Below, piece by piece: positions 41,107-51,485 of a stretch of 64,000 nucleotides of DNA. The stretch spans positions 2,356,001 to 2,420,000 of the forward strand of contig CP091725.1 in NCBI GenBank assembly GCA_022009815.1, in the 5' to 3' direction. The notes under the pieces were generated by a model. The model did no database searches. It was not told where the DNA came from and saw nothing but the letters and a program-made list of their open reading frames with translations. The translations under genes and the position numbers were made by a program. The stretch is from Bacteroidales bacterium (lineage in GTDB: Bacteria; Bacteroidota; Bacteroidia; Bacteroidales; Muribaculaceae). Each line of letters begins with the position of its first letter. The stretch's first letter is position 1.

Positions 41107-41123
41107 TAAAATCAGATGCAAGT

Positions 41124-41173
41124 CAATGCGCACAGGCGGGCGGCAAAATTTTGTCGCCCGCCTGTGCGCATTG
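41124..41173. terminator. strong hairpin terminator after the WecA-type gene
   Basis: Perfect 19-bp inverted repeat (41124-41142 with 41155-41173), G+C-rich, with a 12-base loop that is itself nearly palindromic. It starts 17 bases after the stop codon. There is no T tail, so it may rely on hairpin strength alone. Confidence 0.75.
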
Positions 41174-41223
41174 CATTAGACGATGAAAAAATGGGAAACA
41201 TATCTAAAATATGAATAAATGCT

Positions 41224-41253
41224 TTGATAAAAGAAGATTATTGTGTAATTTCG
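41224..41253 (+). promoter_or_regulatory. promoter of nifJ
   Basis: TTG (41224-41226), 19 bases, TAATTTCG (41246-41253), one base off the TAnnTTTG consensus. The start would be near 41260, giving a leader of about 100 bases before the ATG at 41363. Confidence 0.6.
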
Positions 41254-41362
41254 CAGCGTAAAAAGCGAAGAATGGACATTCTCCGAATTACTTTGGTATA
41301 AGGTATTATGTTTTAGGCCAATAACCAATAGAGTATAATTATCAATTAACTGATTAACAAAT

Positions 41363-44300
41363 ATGAGTAAAGAAAAGAAATTCTTGACCTGTGATGGTAA
41401 TCAGGCTGCCGCACATATTAGCTATATGTTCTCAGAGGTGGCTGCGATTTATCCTATCACGCCATCGTCTACAATGGCTGAATATGTTGACGAGTGGGCT
41501 GCTGCCGGCCGTAAGAACATTTTTGGAGAGACTGTTTTGGTCGAAGAGATGCAATCTGAAGGCGGCGCTGCGGGTGCAGTTCATGGCTCGTTGCAAGCAG
41601 GTGCACTTACCACTACTTACACAGCATCACAGGGCTTGCTCCTTATGATACCGAATATGTACAAGATAGCCGGGGAGAACCTTCCATGCGTGTTCCATGT
41701 GTCGGCTCGTACATTGGCTTCTCATGCATTGTGTATTTGGCGACCATCAAGATGTTATGTCTGCGCGTCAGACTGGTTTCGCAATGCTTTGCGAAGGCTC
41801 AGTCCAAGAGGTTATGGACTTGGCGGGCGTGGCGCATTTGTCTGCGCTTAAAGCGCGTGTTCCGTTCATGAATTTCTTTGACGGCTTCCGCACTTCTCAT
41901 GAAATTCAAAAAATTGAGATGCTCGAGGAAAAAGACCTTGAGCCGCTTATTGACCAAGAGGCGTTGGCTGAGTTCCGTGCCCGTGCGTTGAACCCAGAGA
42001 AGCCAGTGGCTCGCGGTATGGCTGAAAACCCAGACCATTTCTTCCAGCATAGAGAGGCAAGCAATAGCTATTACGATGCCGTTCCAGCAATTGTTGAAGA
42101 GTATATGAACAAAATCTCCGAGATTACCGGACGCAAATATGGCTTGTTCAATTATTATGGTGCGGAAGATGCAGAGCGCGTAATCATCGCAATGGGCTCT
42201 GTTTCACAGGCCGCTCAGGAAGCAATTGACTATTTGATGGAAAAGGGCGAAAAGGTTGGTATCGTTTCAGTGCACTTGTATCGTCCGTTTTCTGCAAAGC
42301 ATTTCTTGGCTGCTGTTCCTAAGACAGCAAAGAGAATCGCTGTGCTTGACCGCACAAAAGAGCCTGGAGCAAACGGCGAGCCTTTATATCTTGATGTTAA
42401 GGATTGTTTCTATGGCAAGGAAAATGCTCCGTTGATTGTTGGCGGACGTTATGGACTTGGTTCCAAGGATACAACACCAGCTCAAATCCTCTCTGTGTTT
42501 GAGAACTTGTCACTTCCGGAACCAAAGAATCAATTCACAATTGGAATTGTTGATGATGTGACATTTACGTCTCTTCCTCCGAAGGAAGAAATCGCTCTTG
42601 GTGGAGAAGGCATATTTGAGGCAAAATTCTATGGACTTGGAGCCGATGGTACTGTAGGTGCCAACAAGAACTCGGTGAAGATTATTGGTGACAACACCAA
42701 TAAATATTGCCAGGCATATTTTGCTTACGACTCTAAGAAGTCGGGAGGTTTCACTTGCTCCCACTTGCGTTTCGGCGACACACCAATCCGTTCGACATAT
42801 TTGGTCAACACACCGAATTTCGTGGCATGCCACGTTCAGGCATATCTTCATATGTATGATGTGACAAGAGGTTTGCGTCCTAACGGAACATTCCTTCTTA
42901 ACACTGTTTGGAGCGGAGAAGAGTTGGCAAACACTTGCCAAATAAGGTGAAAAAATATTTTGCGAAAAACAACATAACAGTTTACTATATCAACGCAACG
43001 CAAATTGCACAGGAAATCGGTCTTGGCAATCGCACAAACACGATTCTCCAATCGGCATTCTTCCGTATCACAGAGGTGATCCCAGTAGACTTGGCTGTTG
43101 AACAGATGAAGAAATTCATCGTTAAGTCATATGGCAAGAAGGGCGAGGATGTGGTAAACAAGAACTATGCCGCTGTTGACCGTGGCGGTGAATATCAGAC
43201 ATTGGCAATCAATCCAGCATGGGCGGATTTGGAAGACGACGCTGTGGTGGAGAACAATGACCCTGAATTCATCAACAAGGTTGTGCGTCCAATCAATGCG
43301 CAAGACGGCGATTTGTTGCCAGTTTCTACATTCAAAGGTATTGAAGACGGTACATGGCAGCAGGGTACAGCCCGCTATGAGAAACGTGGTGTGGCAACAT
43401 TTGTTCCAGAATGGAGCGCTGAAAACTGTATTCAGTGTAACAAATGTGCATACGTTTGTCCTCACGCAGCAATTCGTCCGTTTGTGTTGACGGCGGAAGA
43501 GATGGCGGCATCTCCATTTGCAGAAGAGAAAACGCTTCCTGCTATTGGAAAGGCATTTACAGGAATGCGCTTCGTTCAGCAGGTTGATGTGCTCGACTGT
43601 CTTGGCTGTGGAAACTGTGTGGATGTATGTCCGGGCAAGAAGGGCGTCAAGGCGCTTGAAATGAAGCATATTGAAACTCAGCTTGGCGAAGATAAAAATT
43701 GGGAATATTGCGTAAACAATGTGACGTCAAAGCAACACTTGGTAGACATCAAGTCGAATGTCAAGAATTCACAGTTTGCAACTCCTTTGTTTGAGTTCTC
43801 TGGCGCATGCTCAGGCTGTGGCGAAACTCCATACGTTAAACTTATAAGCCAATTGTTCGGTGACCGCGAAATGGTTGCCAACGCAACTGGATGTAGCTCT
43901 ATCTACTCTGGTTCTGTGCCATCGACTCCATACACCACAAACGATAAGGGTCATGGTCCAGCATGGGCGAACTCTTTGTTTGAGGACTTCTGTGAGTTTG
44001 GTCTTGGTATGACATTGGCTCATGAAAAGATGGTGTTGCGATTGTGCGACATTATGGCCGAAGTGGCAGAGTCTGACGCACCGGCAGAAATGAAAGAAGC
44101 TTGTGCAGAATGGCTCGCAGGTAAGGATGATCCAGAAGCAAGCCGTGCTGCTGCCGACAAGTTGATTCCGATGATTGAGGCCAACAAGGATAAATGCTCT
44201 TTGTGTGCGCGTCTTGACCACTTGAAGAACCACTTGGTGAAACGTTCTCAATGGATAATTGGTGGTGACGGAGCATCTTATGATATCGGTTTCGGTGGCC

Positions 44301-44932
44301 TTGATCACGTAATTGCATCGGGCAAGAACGTAAACATCCTTGTCCTCGACACCGAGGTTTATTCAAACACTGGTGGTCAGGCTTCGAAAGCAACTCCTCT
44401 TGGCGCAATTGCAAAATTTGCAGCATCAGGAAAGCGTGTCCGTAAGAAAGACCTTGGCTTGATTGCTTCAACTTATGGATATGTCTATGTGGCTCAGGTG
44501 GCTATGGGCGCTGACCAGGCTCAGACCCTTAAGGCAATCCGCGAGGCAGAAGCATACGATGGACCATCATTGATTATCGCCTATGCACCATGTATCAACC
44601 ATGGATTGAAGAAGGGTATGGGTAAATCACAGGCTGAAGAGGCTGCGGCTGTTGAATGTGGCTACTGGCACTTGTGGCGTTATAACCCAGAACTTGAGAA
44701 GGAAGGCAAAAATCCATTTACGCTCGATAGCAAAGAGCCGAATTGGGACAATTTCACTGCATTCTTGAAGGGTGAGGTTCGCTACGCATCAGTGATGAAG
44801 GCTTATCCTAATGAGGCAGAGCAGTTGTTTGAGGCCGCTAAGGAAAATGCACAATGGCGCTACAACAACTATCGTCGTTTGGCATTGCAGCATTGGGGTC
44901 AGAATCCTGATGAGATTGAATTGAAAAAATAA
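41363..44932 (+). CDS. nifJ: pyruvate:ferredoxin (flavodoxin) oxidoreductase, two frameshifts
   Basis: Converts pyruvate and CoA to acetyl-CoA, CO2 and reduced ferredoxin, central to anaerobic metabolism. One fused chain of about 1190 residues: N-terminal TPP/pyrimidine half (YPITPSSTMAEYVDEW), gamma-type domain, two 4Fe-4S clusters (CIQCNKCAYVCPHAA and CLGCGNCVDVCPGK), and the C-terminal TPP-binding half with CSGCGETPY and GDGASYDIGFGG...DTEVYSNTGGQ. Breaks occur at 41736-41738 (TTT; five T give the invariant IFGDHQDVM) and 42929-42931 (AAA; AAAA gives ELAKHLPNKVK). Confidence 0.95.
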
Positions 44933-44958
44933 CGATAGTTATAAAGAAAATAGTTGAA

Positions 44959-44986
44959 GGGGGCTGTACTGAATAGTACGGCCCTC
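44959..44986 (+). terminator. terminator after nifJ
   Basis: 11-bp hairpin with two wobble pairs (44959-44969 with 44976-44986, 6-base loop), then TTTA, 27 bases after the nifJ stop. Confidence 0.75.
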
Positions 44987-45041
44987 TTTATGTATCAGGA
45001 TTGCTGAACATTGTGATGGCGCTTGGGACAAAAATTATGGC

Positions 45042-45049
45042 TATCTTTG
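45042..45049 (+). promoter_or_regulatory. -7 element upstream of the Hsp15-like gene
   Basis: TATCTTTG fits the TAnnTTTG consensus 53 bases before the ATG. The nearest TTG is 16 bases upstream, which is closer than normal, so support is partial. Confidence 0.4.
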
Positions 45050-45101
45050 TAGTGTGAAAATTCTTTGGAAGGATATAAAAGGAGAATAAACTTTTGAATA
45101 G

Positions 45102-45542
45102 ATGAAAGATGTCAGAATAGATAAATGGCTTTGGGCTACGCGGATTTTCAAAACGCGGACAATTGCCACTGAAGCTTGTAAAAAAGGACGCGTGTCGGTG
45201 TCTGGAGTAAATGTCAAACCGTCGCGCCCGGTGAAAATAGGAGAGGTCATTGATGTCAAGAAGCCTCCGATTACATATTCTTTTCGAGTGAAAGATGTGG
45301 CAGAGAATCGCATGGGGGCGAAGTTGGTCCCTCAATATTTGGAGAATGTCACAGCGCCAAGTCAATATGAATTGTTGGAAATGGTCAAAATCAGCGGATT
45401 TATAGACCGGCAAAAGGGCCTTGGTCGGCCAACAAAGAAAGATGGAAGAGAGCTGTCGAGATTTACAGATGATATGTATTCTTACAGTGATACGGATTTT
45501 GATTTGACGAGGATTTCCTTGAGGATGAATAATTTTCTATAA
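45102..45542 (+). CDS. S4-domain RNA-binding protein, Hsp15-like
   Basis: 146 residues with an N-terminal S4 domain (VRIDKWLWATRIFKTRTIATEACKKGRVSVSG). This is the signature of Hsp15, which recognises stalled 50S subunits carrying peptidyl-tRNA. The basic C-terminal part (RQKGLGRPTKKDGRELSRF) also matches the family. The frame is intact. It stands alone between the nifJ terminator and the efflux operon. Confidence 0.85.
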   Translation: MKDVRIDKWLWATRIFKTRTIATEACKKGRVSVSGVNVKPSRPVKIGEVIDVKKPPITYSFRVKDVAENRMGAKLVPQYLENVTAPSQYELLEMVKISGFIDRQKGLGRPTKKDGRELSRFTDDMYSYSDTDFDLTRISLRMNNFL

Positions 45543-45549
45543 TGCGGAA

Positions 45550-45645
45550 TGCAACAATGTTGCACTGAAAAATAATTATCTTTGCATAAGATAAGCTGCG
45601 TCTCAGCATAATATTCAAGTGAGCTTGCAACTTGCATTATCTTTG
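45550..45645 (+). promoter_or_regulatory. promoter/operator region of the efflux operon
   Basis: Two TATCTTTG elements (45577-45584 and 45638-45645) precede the His-rich gene. The first lies inside a 7-bp inverted repeat (45576-45582 with 45588-45594, 5-base spacer). Upstream is another inverted repeat (45550-45555 with 45559-45564). The second element has TTC 21 bases upstream and ends 10 bases before the ATG at 45656. The repeats look like binding sites for a dimeric repressor; no regulator gene is adjacent, so this is inference. Confidence 0.45.
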
Positions 45646-45655
45646 TAAAAACTGG

Positions 45656-46060
45656 ATGAAAAAAATAGGCAAGATATCGATATTGTATTTAGCGTTGGTG
45701 GCTGTCATAGCCTTCAATTTTCTTGCCATACATCATCATCACCATGAGATGGCTGTGCCTATTGTTGTGGAACTGCTTGGTTCAAATGGTGATGATGCGG
45801 ATTCAGATGCTTCGCATACATGCCACCACCCTGGTGTACAGAAATGCAGTTATCATCAAGCGGCACTGCGCAATGTGGTTAAAATACACATTGAGAAAAA
45901 ATGTGTGGAGTTTGATTCATTTATTGCCGGAGAATCACAATTAATAAAAATAGATCCACAAGAAGATGTTGAGTTCTACGATGTTCAGCTGATTTTAAAG
46001 CCAGTCCTGGATCAAACTCAATGTCTACGAGCACCTCCCGTATATTCATTTTTGCGATAA
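45656..46060 (+). CDS. His/Cys-rich small membrane-anchored protein heading the efflux operon
   Basis: 134 residues. An N-terminal hydrophobic segment (ISILYLALVAVIAFNFLAI) could be a signal peptide or anchor. A run of five His follows, then CHHPGVQKCSYHQ and a further Cys in EKKC. These clusters suggest metal binding outside the cytoplasmic membrane. The start at 45656 (MKKIGKISIL) follows a TATCTTTG element. The adaptor gene begins 32 bases later. I do not recognise a characterised family; a periplasmic metal chaperone or sensor is the simplest inference. Confidence 0.65.
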   Translation: MKKIGKISILYLALVAVIAFNFLAIHHHHHEMAVPIVVELLGSNGDDADSDASHTCHHPGVQKCSYHQAALRNVVKIHIEKKCVEFDSFIAGESQLIKIDPQEDVEFYDVQLILKPVLDQTQCLRAPPVYSFLR

Positions 46061-46092
46061 TTCGATTTATTAACACAAAAACAATTGTAAAA

Positions 46093-47218
46093 ATGAATAT
46101 GACAACAGTTATTCGCTGTCTGTCGGTTGCTGCCGTTGTTGTAATGACGGGGTGTGCTGGCTCGCACAGCGACAATAAAGGAAAAGAAGAAAACCACGGC
46201 CATGAAGAGCATGGTAATGAGATTGTTATCGAACACGAACAGATTGAAAAACTGGGTATAAAGACAACTATTGTCAACCCTTCCGAATTCCAAAACGTAA
46301 TAAAGTGTGGTGGAGAGATTCTCCCATCTCCATTGTCGCAAGCTGTTGTTGCGGCTAAATCAGACGGTATTATAAAATTGTCTGCGGGAATTAATGAGGG
46401 AGTGGAAATAAAGAACGGCGGTGTAGTGTGCAGCATATCCTCTGCAGGAATCTCCGGAGGCGACCCACGTGCGGATGCATGCACTCAGCTGACAGCAGCA
46501 AAGCAGAATCTGGGACGCGTACAGAAATTGTACAATTCAAATTTGGCTACAGCGAAAGAACTTCAAGAAGCGCAGGTCGCTGTTGAAATGGCAAAGAATG
46601 CAGTGTCGGGAAATAGTAGCAGCAGTGTGGCAGTCAGTCCAATATCCGGTGTAGTCAGCCAGTTGTTGGTAGCATCGGGCTCTTATGTGACTATCGGCAC
46701 TCCAATTGCCGTTGTCACCTCAAGTGTTCGCCTTACGTTGAAAGCGTCTGTCCCGCAACGGTATTTCAATGAATTTGCATTGATCAAAACTGCTAATTTC
46801 AAACTGCCATATAGTGACAAGATTTGCATTGGATGAAATGCAAGGACATAGGCTGACAGCCGGAACAATGGCGTCAGCAACCAATGGCTATTTTGACATT
46901 GAATTCAGTTTTGTGGGCGATGGAAGCGTTGCTCCTGGCAGCTATGCAGATGTCTATCTGCTTGGCAATATAGAATCAGATGTAATCTCCGTGCCGACAA
47001 AGTCGGTAATTGAAGAGCAAGGAAAATATGCAGTTTTTGTCAGAGAGAGCAAGGAGCATTTTGAGAAGCGTCCAGTGGCTATTGGCAGAACAGACGGCAA
47101 GCGTATTGAAATAACATCAGGACTCGCAAAAGGAGAGGAAGTTGTGACAGAAGGCGCAGTCTATGTGAAATTGGCAGGCAACAGCGGCGTTGTTCCTGAA
47201 GGTCATCACCATCATTAA
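46093..47218 (+). CDS. efflux RND periplasmic adaptor lipoprotein, one frameshift
   Basis: Membrane-fusion subunit of a three-part efflux pump, about 375 residues. The lipoprotein signal ends in VVVMTGC, with Cys as the first mature residue. A helical hairpin (QLTAAKQNLGRVQKLYNSNLATAKELQEAQVAVE), split lipoyl halves and a C-terminal beta domain are present, and the chain ends with four His (EGHHHH). The start at 46093 is chosen because it gives the lipoprotein signal. The frame breaks at 46823-46825 (TTT; five T give SDKIFALDEM). Native His-rich ends fit metal handling. Confidence 0.87.
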
Positions 47219-47229
47219 TACCAACCGCT

Positions 47230-50200
47230 ATGCTGAATAAGATAATACGGTTTTCACTCAACAACCGCTATTTGATAATCAGTGTGTTCGCGCTGATTGT
47301 ATCTGCGGGATTATATACCGTTTCCAATACGACTGTCGATGTTTTCCCTGATTTGAATGCTCCGACAGTGACCGTAATGACAGAAGCGCCTGGAATGGCT
47401 CCGGAAGAGGTGGAGAAACTTGTGTCGTATCCAATTGAAACCGCTTTGAACGGAGTGAACGGTGTGCGTCGGGTTCGTTCGACATCCGATACAGGATTGT
47501 CGGTTGTTAATATTGAATTTGATTGGGGCACAGATGTTTATGTGAATCGTCAGATTGTGGCCGAGAAACTGTCGACTGTGGCTGAAACATTGCCGCCAAA
47601 TGTCGACAGCCCCAAAATGGCTCCACAGACATCGATAATGGGCGAAGTGATGATTGTGGGCTTGACATCAGCCAAAACATCGCTTATGGATTTGCGCACA
47701 ATTGCTGATCGCACAATCCGTCCGCAATTGTTGTCGTTGCCAGGTGTCGCACAAGTCACAGTGATGGGCGGGGATGTTAAGGAATATCAGATATTGCTCA
47801 GCCCAGAGCGGATGCGTTTCCACAATGTTGACATGTCGGATGTGCTTGATGCAACAGACCAGTTGAACAGCAATACGAATGGAAGCATCCTTCATGAATT
47901 TGGGAACGAGTATTTGATAAAAGGTCAAATAAACACCACGGACACTCTTCAATTGTCATTGGCTGCGGTGAGGAGTACAGATGGAAACATTGTGAAATTG
48001 GCGGATATTGCCGAAGTCACAATCGGCAGCGCTTATCCGAAACTCGGACTTGCCACAGAAAAGGGCAAACCCGCGGTACTTATCACTGTTGCAAAGCAAA
48101 ATGAGGCAAATACAACGGTGCTGGTGGAGGATATTGAAAATACTCTTGACGCAATGAAGAAGGCAATGCCATCAGATATAACTGTTTCTACCGACATCTT
48201 CCGTCAAAGTGATTTCATAGACAATGCAATTGACAATATACAGGGTGCATTGGCAGAAGGAGCGTTGTTTGTTGTTGTGATTTTGTTTCTGTTCCTTATG
48301 GATTATAGGGCAACGATCATATCCGTGCTTGCATTGCCAATATCTGTCATAATAACACTTATCATTCTGCATGTACTTAATTTGTCTGTCAATACAATGT
48401 CGCTTGGCGGTATCGCTATTGCGATAGGCTCTCTGGTGGATGATGCTATTGTGGATGTGGAGAATGTCTATAGAAAGTTGCGTGAAAACAGGCAGCTGCC
48501 AGAGTCAGAACGGAAGAAGACTAGAGATGTTGTATTTCATGCGTCGTCTGAGGTCAGAATGCCGATACTCAACTCGACGTTGATTATTATCGCATGTTTC
48601 TTGCCGTTGTTTTTCCTGTCGAGCATGGAGGGACGATTGTTGGTGCCGCTTGGAATAGCGTTTATAGTATCGCTTGCAGCGTCTACTGTTGTGGCCTTGA
48701 CGTTAACACCTGTGATGTGCGACATGTTGTTGTCGAAAGACAAGCACCTAATGGAAGTTGGCAAAGAATCATTTGTGACCAGAAATTTGAAGAGAATTTA
48801 TGACGTGATGCTCAAAAAAGCGTTCAGTCATCGCAGACCAGTGTTCTGGGCTGTCTCTGCCGCGTTTGTGATTGCCGCAGGTTTGTTTTTTACGCTTGGA
48901 CGTGGCTTCCTGCCGTCGTTTAATGAAGGGTCGTTTACAATCAACGTGACAGCATTGCCTGGCATCTCACTAGAGGATTCCAACGAAATAGGAAAGCAAG
49001 TGGATGAAGCATTGTTGAGTATTCCTGAAATCAAAACAATTGCCCGTAAGACAGGACGTGCTGAACTTGATGAGCATTCGCGCGGCAGTAATGCGTCGGA
49101 GATTGAGGCTCCGTATGAATTGAAAGACCGCAGCAAGGAGGAGTTGATGAGCGACATTAGAAAGAAACTGTCGATAATCCCCGGAATAAACATTGAAATC
49201 GGGCAACCGATTTCCCATCGCATCGACGCCATGCTCTCCGGAACAGAAGCGCAGATAGCCATTAAGATATTTGGAAACGATTTGTCGACATTGCACGACA
49301 TAGCGACACGCATCAAGGGCGAGATTGGTGAAGTGGAAGGAATCGTCGACATCAATGTGGAGCAACAGATTCAACGTCCGGAAATAATAATTGTGCCCAA
49401 TCGTGTGTTGATGGCTGAATATGGGATAACAATGTCTGACTTCCGTAAGTTTGTCAATGTCTGCACATCTGGAATTGTTGTTTCGGAGGTATATGAAGAC
49501 GGCGTGCCATACGACTTGAAACTGAAGGTGGCTGATGACCGTCATAGCGGATTGTCGGCAATAGAAAATCTTATGATTGACTCCGACAAAGGTAAAGTTC
49601 CATTGTCGACAGTGGCAGAGGTGCGTTCATCATCGACATTCAATTCTATAAGTCGTGAAAACGCCAGACGAAGAATCATTGTGTCTGCAAATGTCGAGAA
49701 TCGTGATTTGGTTGGAGCTGTCGAGGCAGTCAAAGATAAAATTAATGAATCCGTAAAATTGCCGAAAGGATATTATATCAACTATGGCGGACAGTTTGAA
49801 AGCGAGAAAACAGCATCGCGCATTCTTGGAATCGCAACGGTGTTTGCATTGCTGTTGGTTCTGCTCCTCTTGTATCAAGAGTTCCATCGTGTTTCTGATG
49901 CACTGATAATCCTTGTCAATATCCCGCTGGCTATGATTGGAGGAGTGATGATACTATGGATCGGTGGAAAGGAAGTAAATATTCCAGCTATTATCGGATT
50001 TATATCTTTGCTTGGCATTGCAACTCGAAATGGAATGTTGCTTATTTCGCATTACCGGCAATTGGAAACTGATGGAATACCTTTGATGGACAGAATTTTT
50101 ATTGGGTCAAGAGACCGACTTCTTCCTATTATCATGACTGCGATGTCGTCGGCATTGGCTTTAATTCCAATCGTGGCGCGTGGTGCTGAGCCTGGAAATG

Positions 50201-50328
50201 AAATTCAAAGTCCGATGGCGTTGGTGATATTGGGCGGCTTGCTCAGTTCGACGCTTTTGAATATCTTTGTAGTCCCGATTTTGTATTACGTAAACAATAA
50301 GAAGAAAACGTCAAGTCATCAAGTATGA
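47230..50328 (+). CDS. RND-family inner-membrane efflux transporter, CzcA/CusA-like
   Basis: 1032-residue proton-driven exporter, intact. It has 12 predicted membrane helices with two large periplasmic loops. The N-terminus VFPDLNAPTVTVMTEAPGMAPEEVEKLVSYPIE is characteristic of the heavy-metal subfamily. Helix IV has the acidic cluster LVDDAIVDVENVYRK, with residues used for proton relay in metal exporters. The second half has SRDRLLPIIMTAMSSALALIP. The operon carries an adaptor before it and an outer-membrane factor overlapping its stop. Metal type cannot be told from sequence. Confidence 0.92.
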   Translation: MLNKIIRFSLNNRYLIISVFALIVSAGLYTVSNTTVDVFPDLNAPTVTVMTEAPGMAPEEVEKLVSYPIETALNGVNGVRRVRSTSDTGLSVVNIEFDWGTDVYVNRQIVAEKLSTVAETLPPNVDSPKMAPQTSIMGEVMIVGLTSAKTSLMDLRTIADRTIRPQLLSLPGVAQVTVMGGDVKEYQILLSPERMRFHNVDMSDVLDATDQLNSNTNGSILHEFGNEYLIKGQINTTDTLQLSLAAVRSTDGNIVKLADIAEVTIGSAYPKLGLATEKGKPAVLITVAKQNEANTTVLVEDIENTLDAMKKAMPSDITVSTDIFRQSDFIDNAIDNIQGALAEGALFVVVILFLFLMDYRATIISVLALPISVIITLIILHVLNLSVNTMSLGGIAIAIGSLVDDAIVDVENVYRKLRENRQLPESERKKTRDVVFHASSEVRMPILNSTLIIIACFLPLFFLSSMEGRLLVPLGIAFIVSLAASTVVALTLTPVMCDMLLSKDKHLMEVGKESFVTRNLKRIYDVMLKKAFSHRRPVFWAVSAAFVIAAGLFFTLGRGFLPSFNEGSFTINVTALPGISLEDSNEIGKQVDEALLSIPEIKTIARKTGRAELDEHSRGSNASEIEAPYELKDRSKEELMSDIRKKLSIIPGINIEIGQPISHRIDAMLSGTEAQIAIKIFGNDLSTLHDIATRIKGEIGEVEGIVDINVEQQIQRPEIIIVPNRVLMAEYGITMSDFRKFVNVCTSGIVVSEVYEDGVPYDLKLKVADDRHSGLSAIENLMIDSDKGKVPLSTVAEVRSSSTFNSISRENARRRIIVSANVENRDLVGAVEAVKDKINESVKLPKGYYINYGGQFESEKTASRILGIATVFALLLVLLLLYQEFHRVSDALIILVNIPLAMIGGVMILWIGGKEVNIPAIIGFISLLGIATRNGMLLISHYRQLETDGIPLMDRIFIGSRDRLLPIIMTAMSSALALIPIVARGAEPGNEIQSPMALVILGGLLSSTLLNIFVVPILYYVNNKKKTSSHQV

Positions 50329-51485
50329 AGAAGATTTTATTATCATTGTCATTAATGGTCGCTCCGGTGTCAATTTATGCCGATGCGTTGTCGACGCAGA
50401 TATTGCAGAATAACGAAAGCCTGCAGGCGGCAAGATTGTCGCTGAAAGGAGAGGAATTGACATTGCGAACAGAGGGGAACCTTCCGGATCCGGAACTTGA
50501 AATGGAGATAATGGCTTTGCCAGAACCATCGCTTGAACTTACCGTATCGGAAACCATTGAATGGCCCGGCGTATATCAGATGCGTAAAAAGGCAAGAGAA
50601 TGCCGTATAAATGCTTCTCAATATCTGTTTGAGTCAAAGCGCATGGAGGTGGTTAAACAAGCCCGATTGGCATATTTGGATTTAATCAACTTGAATTGCC
50701 GTTTGGCAAGACGCAGGCAACTCCTTCAAGTGCTCGACTCGATGCTGAGAAAAGTTGTCGATGTGGAAATGCGTGCGGAATTCAACGTGCTTGAAATCTC
50801 AAAGATGAAAATAGATGCGTTTGATATCGCTTCGGATATCAGTTCGATGGAGATACAACGCCAGGTTGTTTTGTCGGATCTTGTTCAGATGAATGGTGGT
50901 AAAGCCTTTGAGAATGTAGATATGAACAGCACGAAATATCCGATAGAGAAGAAAGCTGTTGAACATTACATCTCGGCGTATTACAACAGTCCTGACTATA
51001 TGGCGATATTGTCTGGCCTTCAAGCGGATGAGTTTGATGTAAAGGTGGGCAAACGGTCGGGGTGGCCCAATATAACATTGGGATACAAATTTACGTCGGA
51101 CGGTGATGTGCGTGGACACGGCGCAGTTGTCGGCTTCTCGATTCCTCTGTTCTCAAATAAGGGGAAGGTGAAAGCTTCGCGAGCCATACAACAATCCAAT
51201 GATTTTGCCAAAACATATCAGAGCAGAAAAGGAGAGGCCGACATACGCAGTCGTTACGACGAGGTGGAGCGGATTTCTCAATCCATTGAAGAATATGGCA
51301 AACGATTGAATTATCCAGAGGTGAAGAAGTTTCTGGATGAAGCGTTGGCTGCAAAATCGATAACCATCATTGATTATCTGGCGGAATATCAGTTTATTCT
51401 CAATGCGTTCCAGAAACTTGACGATATGCAGTCGGATTTGGCGGCAAAATATATTGAATTGTCGAAGTATGACTCACTTGATTGA
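50325..51485 (+). CDS. TolC-family outer-membrane efflux protein
   Basis: 386 residues with a signal peptide (MKKILLSLSLMVAPVSIYADA). It has the repeated helical hairpins of the outer-membrane efflux family (NNESLQAARLSLKGEELTLRTEGNLPDPELEMEI and a second matching half after residue 230). The ATG overlaps the RND gene stop (ATGA), showing translational coupling. The last 12 bases overlap the end of the convergent recQ2. Confidence 0.88.
   Translation: MKKILLSLSLMVAPVSIYADALSTQILQNNESLQAARLSLKGEELTLRTEGNLPDPELEMEIMALPEPSLELTVSETIEWPGVYQMRKKARECRINASQYLFESKRMEVVKQARLAYLDLINLNCRLARRRQLLQVLDSMLRKVVDVEMRAEFNVLEISKMKIDAFDIASDISSMEIQRQVVLSDLVQMNGGKAFENVDMNSTKYPIEKKAVEHYISAYYNSPDYMAILSGLQADEFDVKVGKRSGWPNITLGYKFTSDGDVRGHGAVVGFSIPLFSNKGKVKASRAIQQSNDFAKTYQSRKGEADIRSRYDEVERISQSIEEYGKRLNYPEVKKFLDEALAAKSITIIDYLAEYQFILNAFQKLDDMQSDLAAKYIELSKYDSLD

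Noticed and set aside
41124..41173. Long perfect inverted repeat as the end of a mobile element
   Set aside because: There is only one hairpin, with no second copy, target duplication or transposase in the window. Its place just after a stop codon fits a terminator.
45731..47218. His-tag-like runs (five His in the small protein, four His at the adaptor C-terminus) as vector contamination
   Set aside because: Both runs sit inside native operon genes with natural flanking sequence and mixed His codons, and other Cys/His clusters occur nearby. Metal binding is the better reading.
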